Source: Undibacterium pigrum (GTDB taxonomy: Bacteria > Pseudomonadota > Gammaproteobacteria > Burkholderiales > Burkholderiaceae_D). Taken from it: DNA of 64,000 nt. The position numbers were made by a program, and so were the translations under genes. The stretch covers positions 496,001 to 560,000 of the forward strand of contig NZ_QJKB01000001.1 in NCBI RefSeq assembly GCF_003201815.1, written 5' to 3'. Below, piece after piece: positions 60,460 through 64,000 of this stretch. The notes beneath the pieces are model-generated. The model had not been told where the DNA came from. It saw only the letters and a program-made list of their open reading frames with translations, and searched no databases. Every line of letters starts with the position of its first letter. Positions within the stretch are counted from its first letter, which is position 1.

Positions 60460-60564
60460 AAACAATTTGAACTGTTGACATGTAGGCTCTATATTGCAAC
60501 GTATGGACGTGTAGGTTTGTCCGAGGGGTTGAGTAGCAAAAGTCTCTTTTAGAGACGAGTAGCG
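60460..60564. repeat. Element left-end region with direct and inverted repeats
   Basis: Two direct repeats, GACATGTAGG (60477-60486) and GACGTGTAGG (60506-60515), start 29 bases apart, about three helical turns. A 6-bp inverted repeat GTCTCT-TTT-AGAGAC is at 60542-60556. TTGACA at 60475-60480 could be a -35 box, but the -10 is weak. These could be recombinase arm sites or an attachment region, which is inference. Confidence 0.4.
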
Positions 60565-60642
60565 GTGGCGCAAACTGACGCCCAACGCATCAATCAAGCA
60601 CTTCCGGACGTTGCCGGAACTCATGTCTCAAAGGAGTTCAAA

Positions 60643-60939
60643 TTGAATCGAGTGAATGCAACGGAGTTGCAACGCTATCAGGCGATGGGTCTCGAAGCGG
60701 TGCTACCGCTTCTTGCCGAGTACGCCAAGGACGATGTGTCCTTCCAGCCAATCCAAATCAAACTTGTGTCACGATGGAATGTGACGGTGTCAGGCCGTCA
60801 TTTCGAATTAGTTCTGAATGGCCCAAAATTCTACGATTCTCGCGCCAAAAGCGGCGGTGGCAGCGTTATTGACTTGACGATGCATCTGTTCCAATTGAAT
60901 TTCAAACGAGCGGTGGAAAAGTTCAGGGCGATCTTATGA
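60643..60939 (+). CDS. Small protein resembling part of a CHC2/primase zinc-finger domain
   Basis: A 98-residue protein if started at TTG 60643, which has AAGGAG six bases upstream; a longer frame opens at GTG 60565 (124 residues). The C-terminal half, SRWNVTVSGRHFELVLNGPK followed by SGGGSVIDLTMHLFQLNFKRAVEKF, resembles the distal part of the CHC2 zinc-finger domain of DnaG-like and plasmid primases (the GGxxIDLxMHL..xxFxxAVxxL pattern). The zinc-binding Cys/His are missing and no TOPRIM domain follows. It lies 24 bases before the recombinase and is probably an element gene. A role in element replication or in recognising single strands is speculation. Confidence 0.55.
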   Translation: MNRVNATELQRYQAMGLEAVLPLLAEYAKDDVSFQPIQIKLVSRWNVTVSGRHFELVLNGPKFYDSRAKSGGGSVIDLTMHLFQLNFKRAVEKFRAIL

Positions 60940-60963
60940 TCGCAATGTATTTTTTCATCAAAG

Positions 60964-62235
60964 ATGCAGCTGATGGCGACTCTTGAGCACATCCTGTACA
61001 TCGCTCATCGTCCAGAGGTATCCGATGGCAAGATCAAATGGGTGCCTGACACCATTGTTCGGACCGTGGATCGGTTGCCACAGGTGTTCTGGAAAGATGG
61101 TAAGGCGTGGCGCGAAGCCAATCTGTGGGCATTGGAAATGGCGCGAAACCGCAACGTGAAGTTGAGCACGGCGATCAGCGTCATGGAGCATCTGCACAAA
61201 TACGCCGAATGGTTGGAAGAGACAGACATTGATTGGCGGCACTTCCCAATTACAAAGGTCGAACGAGTCCTAGTGCGCTACCGGGGGGCGCTAATTGATG
61301 CTCGTGATCGTGGAAATTTGATGCCGTCCACCACCACAGCGCGGATGAATGCTGTCATTCGTTTTTACCGCTATGCTGCGGGCCGCAACTTCATCAGTCG
61401 TGAGGCTCCAAAGTGGCAGGACAGAATTGTAACCATCAGCTACTTCGACCCTGTGGGATTTGAGCGTACCATGAGCCGTGTCACCACGGATGTATCGATA
61501 CCCAACCGCGCTCGACCTGGTCGGCGTCTGGAAGATGGCTTGCTCCCAATTTCTGATCAAGACAAGTTGGATCTTTTGCAGTTCGCTAGCACGAATGCAT
61601 CGCGGGAGTTGTGCTTGATGCTAATGGTTGGATTCTATACAGGTGCGCGAATTGGAACCATCCTTACCCTTCGCACGACAGCACTCGATAACGCGATGCC
61701 TGATCCCAAACTGCCGAACATGTGGCTGCTTCCAGTTGGACCTGGTACCGGCATCGACACGAAGTTTGACATCAACGGCAATTTGATGATTCCGCAGCAA
61801 CTCATGACAATGCTCAGAAACTATGCAACCTCACGCCGCCATCTGGACCGCGTCGTCAGAGCCAATGGTGCCGACAAGAGCCTTTTGTTCTTAACACGAT
61901 TCTGCAAACAGTATAAGGTCGTCGCGGTAGCTCGAGAGATGGTCGATCTGCGCCGTGCCGGACAAATCGTAGGGTTGAAATTCCTACAAAAGTTCAAGTT
62001 CCACCAAACTCGTGCCACCTATGGAACGTGGCTTATTACGCTTTGCTTGATGTGCATGGAGGTCAAGGCGGCCATCGAATTTGTCAAGCACGCCATGTTC
62101 CACAAGCACGAATCGACGACCTTCGGCTACATCACCTTCGCTCAGAACACGAAGGAGAAAATTGAACTGGATAAGTTATTTACAGAAGCTTTTCTTGGCC
62201 TTTCCGACCACCTTAAGTCAGCAAAAGGTGCTTGA
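60964..62235 (+). CDS. Tyrosine recombinase/integrase, complete catalytic set (GmtY-like candidate)
   Basis: A 423-residue (or 420 from the second ATG) site-specific recombinase. The N-terminal SAM-like core-binding region covers residues 45-135 (KLSTAISVMEHLHKYAEWLE). The catalytic domain carries Arg in FYTGARIGTILTLR (near 228) and HxxR in KFHQTRATYGTW (near 348). The late His is in HAMFHKHESTTF (about 380) and the nucleophile Tyr in FGYITFAQ (near 388). All active-site residues are therefore visible. It stops one base before the start of the next gene, indicating translational coupling. A relationship to GmtY of Gamma-Mobile-Trio elements is suggested by layout only. Confidence 0.88.
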   Translation: MQLMATLEHILYIAHRPEVSDGKIKWVPDTIVRTVDRLPQVFWKDGKAWREANLWALEMARNRNVKLSTAISVMEHLHKYAEWLEETDIDWRHFPITKVERVLVRYRGALIDARDRGNLMPSTTTARMNAVIRFYRYAAGRNFISREAPKWQDRIVTISYFDPVGFERTMSRVTTDVSIPNRARPGRRLEDGLLPISDQDKLDLLQFASTNASRELCLMLMVGFYTGARIGTILTLRTTALDNAMPDPKLPNMWLLPVGPGTGIDTKFDINGNLMIPQQLMTMLRNYATSRRHLDRVVRANGADKSLLFLTRFCKQYKVVAVAREMVDLRRAGQIVGLKFLQKFKFHQTRATYGTWLITLCLMCMEVKAAIEFVKHAMFHKHESTTFGYITFAQNTKEKIELDKLFTEAFLGLSDHLKSAKGA

Positions 62236-62236
62236 T

Positions 62237-63955
62237 GTGGCGATCCCCGATCTGACCTTTACGATGGTGAAGTATGGGGCCACAGAAACGCCGTGGGATT
62301 TGCGTGTGCTTCTATACAGAGGCGGCGCGAAGGGAAATCCGAAAACCGTCTTCAACCAGATCGCGGAGGGCAAATTGGGTCGCCCGATAATTGATCGGAT
62401 GGGGTTGGTGAAAATTATTCACGCAGAAATTACGGCGAGGCTTGTTGGGGGAGGTGCAAGGGAGACGGCTTCGTCCATGATAAGGAATCTGCGAGCTTTT
62501 TTTTCTTGGGCTGACGAATTCGATCAGTCTCTCTCTCTAGAAGTCATCGAAGATACTTACAGGCATTGGTGTGATTATTTGTTGAGTCAAGTGCAGCTCA
62601 AAGTCATGAAAAATAACTCCGCTTACAGCAAAGCACAAATTGTATCGATCATACTCAATGCGGTGCTGGATCGGGCACAATCTCTGATTTTGACCACTCG
62701 GCTTAAGTACAAAAAGCGTGGCACCCGTGCAGTCAGTGTGGCCGCTGATAAGCAGAGCCTTACGGATACCTTTAAATTTGGTCATTTGTGCCTAGATATT
62801 ATCAACAGTCTCTCGTATGAGGCCATTTTTGGCTCGTTGCCCATCAAAATTCAATTGCGCGATGGGCGAGAAATTGAACACTGGTCTGGATTGAGAGATC
62901 CCGCCACCGTTGTGTCCCTTCAGCCAAAGTACAAGAACAAACATACCACTGAAAAAGTTAAGCGACAACGCGATAATTGGGAGGCAGACGGAACGTTGAA
63001 CACACGTTATCCAACAATCAATTTACGTATCATGGCAGAGATGATGGCCTTTATCGGTCAGACCGGTATGAATCTCTCTCAAGCTCATAACTTACTTCTC
63101 AATCAATACACCTACAGTAGTTCGACAGATGGCTATGATGTTCGTGCCTTTAAGAATCGACGCCACGGTGAAGTGCTGTTCAGTATCTATAACGAATACA
63201 GGGAGGTGTTCGAGAACTACTTGGCTTGGCGTAAGAAGGTGTTCGGAGAAACATCAAGTCGCCTGTTCCCATTCATTCGTACACTTGGGGCTCTGGAAAC
63301 CAAGTCATTTAGCTTCAAACCTTTGCAGGTCAACATCTGCAAAGCAATGGGAATTGCTTTTGTGTCTCCCCAAAAACTCCGCAACACGCGCGTTAATTGG
63401 CTGCTGAGGCGATCGCGAGATCCCGACCAGACCGCGGAACAAGCGCAACACATGAAGGAAACGCTGTTGCAAGTTTATGAAAAGCCGAGCCTTCAAGTCG
63501 CGCTGGTCGAGATCATCGAATTCTGGAAAAAGAACGATCCACGACTCGTCGGCACGGAGGTCGCTTGTCCCGCGCCTGGTTCATGTGATGGCGTTCCAAC
63601 ATCCACCTCTGATTTGCCGCCAGAGGCCCCGAAACCGGACTGCTCGAATCCTTCGGGATGCCTGTTCTGCACGCACCACCGCGACATCGACAGCGAGGAT
63701 TATGTTTGGTCAACGGCAAGTATGCGGTATCTTAACCTCACCATACTGCCACGCTTCCATCAACCTGCCAAAGCCAAGGCCGACTCCGCAAGGCATGTGC
63801 AGATGGTGATCGATGTTCTTACGTCGAAACTTAAATGGTTCAGCGACTCCAACGCCGCGCGCAAAGCATGGGTGGAAGAAGCACAGGAAAAGTTGAATGA
63901 GGGGGATTATCACATTTATTGGCGTCACCTGATCGAAAGTGCGGAGGGAATCTGA
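62237..63955 (+). CDS. Large tyrosine recombinase-like protein with degenerate active site and C-terminal Cys/His cluster (GmtZ-like candidate)
   Basis: A 572-residue protein. The start is set at GTG 62237 (AAAAGG eight bases upstream); the frame runs back to 62081 inside the previous gene, which is unlikely to be coding. The C-terminal half matches a tyrosine recombinase in outline, with QTGMNLSQAHNLLLNQ (near 275) where active enzymes have Arg after TGM. PQKLRNTRVNWLL (near 380) keeps Arg but has Gln for His, and QHMKETLLQVYEK (405-415) keeps His and Tyr. Residues 443-485 carry a cluster (CPAPGSC, then CSNPSGCLFCTHHRDIDSED) that could bind metal. It may be a partner without independent catalysis. 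Confidence 0.75.
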   Translation: MAIPDLTFTMVKYGATETPWDLRVLLYRGGAKGNPKTVFNQIAEGKLGRPIIDRMGLVKIIHAEITARLVGGGARETASSMIRNLRAFFSWADEFDQSLSLEVIEDTYRHWCDYLLSQVQLKVMKNNSAYSKAQIVSIILNAVLDRAQSLILTTRLKYKKRGTRAVSVAADKQSLTDTFKFGHLCLDIINSLSYEAIFGSLPIKIQLRDGREIEHWSGLRDPATVVSLQPKYKNKHTTEKVKRQRDNWEADGTLNTRYPTINLRIMAEMMAFIGQTGMNLSQAHNLLLNQYTYSSSTDGYDVRAFKNRRHGEVLFSIYNEYREVFENYLAWRKKVFGETSSRLFPFIRTLGALETKSFSFKPLQVNICKAMGIAFVSPQKLRNTRVNWLLRRSRDPDQTAEQAQHMKETLLQVYEKPSLQVALVEIIEFWKKNDPRLVGTEVACPAPGSCDGVPTSTSDLPPEAPKPDCSNPSGCLFCTHHRDIDSEDYVWSTASMRYLNLTILPRFHQPAKAKADSARHVQMVIDVLTSKLKWFSDSNAARKAWVEEAQEKLNEGDYHIYWRHLIESAEGI

Positions 63956-63956
63956 A

Positions 63957-64000
63957 ATGAGCATCAATTTGAATTACTTGGGATTGGCAATTTCAGCACC
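63957..64000 (+). CDS. Start of third gene of the element operon (partial)
   Basis: ATG at 63957, one base after the previous stop (TGAAATG), opens a frame reading MSINLNYLGLAISA to the window end. The previous gene ends GCGGAGGGAATCTGA, giving a GGAGG site eight bases before the ATG. In trio-type elements a small third protein follows the two recombinases. Only 14 residues are visible, so no family can be assigned. Confidence 0.55.
   Translation, partial: MSINLNYLGLAISA

Larger units (their letters stand above)
60424..64000 (+). mobile_element. Left end of an integrative element carrying recombinase genes (extends beyond window)
   Basis: Starts at or near the 3' end of the ABC-F gene and runs off the window. 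It contains a small primase-like protein, a complete tyrosine recombinase, a large degenerate recombinase and the start of a third gene, all on the plus strand and nearly touching. The style (spacing, codon pattern, lack of housekeeping homology) differs from the rest of the window. The layout resembles Gamma-Mobile-Trio, RIT or Tn554-like recombinase clusters. The left boundary is inferred from the odd ABC-F C terminus. The right boundary and cargo are not visible. Confidence 0.7.

Noticed and set aside
62081-62236. N-terminal extension of the second recombinase into the first
   Set aside because: The 52 extra residues are Ser/Thr/Arg rich, overlap the catalytic Tyr region of the first recombinase in another frame, and the GTG at 62237 has a better ribosome site.
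1-64000. CRISPR arrays, tRNA or rRNA genes, insertion sequences with terminal repeats
   Set aside because: Looked for regularly spaced repeats, cloverleaf-like intergenic segments and transposase genes; none was seen apart from the recombinase element at the right end.

Overview
The window looks like a chromosomal segment of a betaproteobacterium of the order Burkholderiales, probably Oxalobacteraceae-like (for example near Undibacterium). This is an inference from protein character, middling base composition and conserved gene runs: ygfZ divergent from mltG-tmk-holB-pilZ, recJ and an RpfE-like gene beside lolC-lolD, and alaA-hom. Almost all of it is ordinary, densely packed chromosome. No rRNA, tRNA or CRISPR array was seen.

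Layout. 1-4.6 kb: the 3' end of a FimV-like gene, a glutathione transferase, a PP2C phosphatase, a YdcH-type small protein and a DinG-type helicase. 4.6-7.4 kb: a LuxR-type response regulator and a NarX-like histidine kinase, with a 28-base palindrome upstream. 7.6-15.6 kb: an M13 metallopeptidase downstream of a complete dppABCDF-type peptide importer, a plausible uptake and digestion module. 15.9-25.5 kb: a small alpha/beta hydrolase, recJ, an RpfE-like gene, lolC-lolD, an EpsL-like beta-barrel with a polysaccharide deacetylase, and a fused MFS/acyltransferase protein. 25.6-36.5 kb, minus strand: a full aminoarabinose lipid A modification locus (arnT, one arnE/F-like gene, arnB, arnC, arnA as two separate genes, arnD). 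A Mth938-like gene precedes it, bcp and phoH follow it, and a class A beta-lactamase-like protein with altered catalytic residues lies upstream. 36.9-47.6 kb: alaA, hom, an MFS transporter, ygfZ-DUF4936-NRDE, mltG-tmk-holB-pilZ-GNAT and rlmJ.

47.8-58.6 kb is a lipid or carboxylate catabolism cluster: an acyl-CoA ligase, a HAAT-family (Liv-type) ABC transporter of five genes, a MASE1-GGDEF protein on the other strand, and a FadB-type bifunctional beta-oxidation enzyme. Near-identical palindromes of the form GTACG-N2-CGTAC lie before the ligase, the transporter permease operon and fadB. This suggests one local regulator controls all three.

From about 60.4 kb to the window end a mobile element begins, next to the 3' end of an ABC-F ATPase gene whose last residues look altered. 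It carries a small primase-zinc-finger-like protein, a complete tyrosine recombinase, a second large recombinase-like protein with substituted catalytic residues and a cysteine/histidine cluster, and the start of a third gene. The arrangement resembles recombinase-trio mobile islands (Gamma-Mobile-Trio, RIT or Tn554-like). Cargo would lie to the right, outside the window. This is the most likely place for something new.
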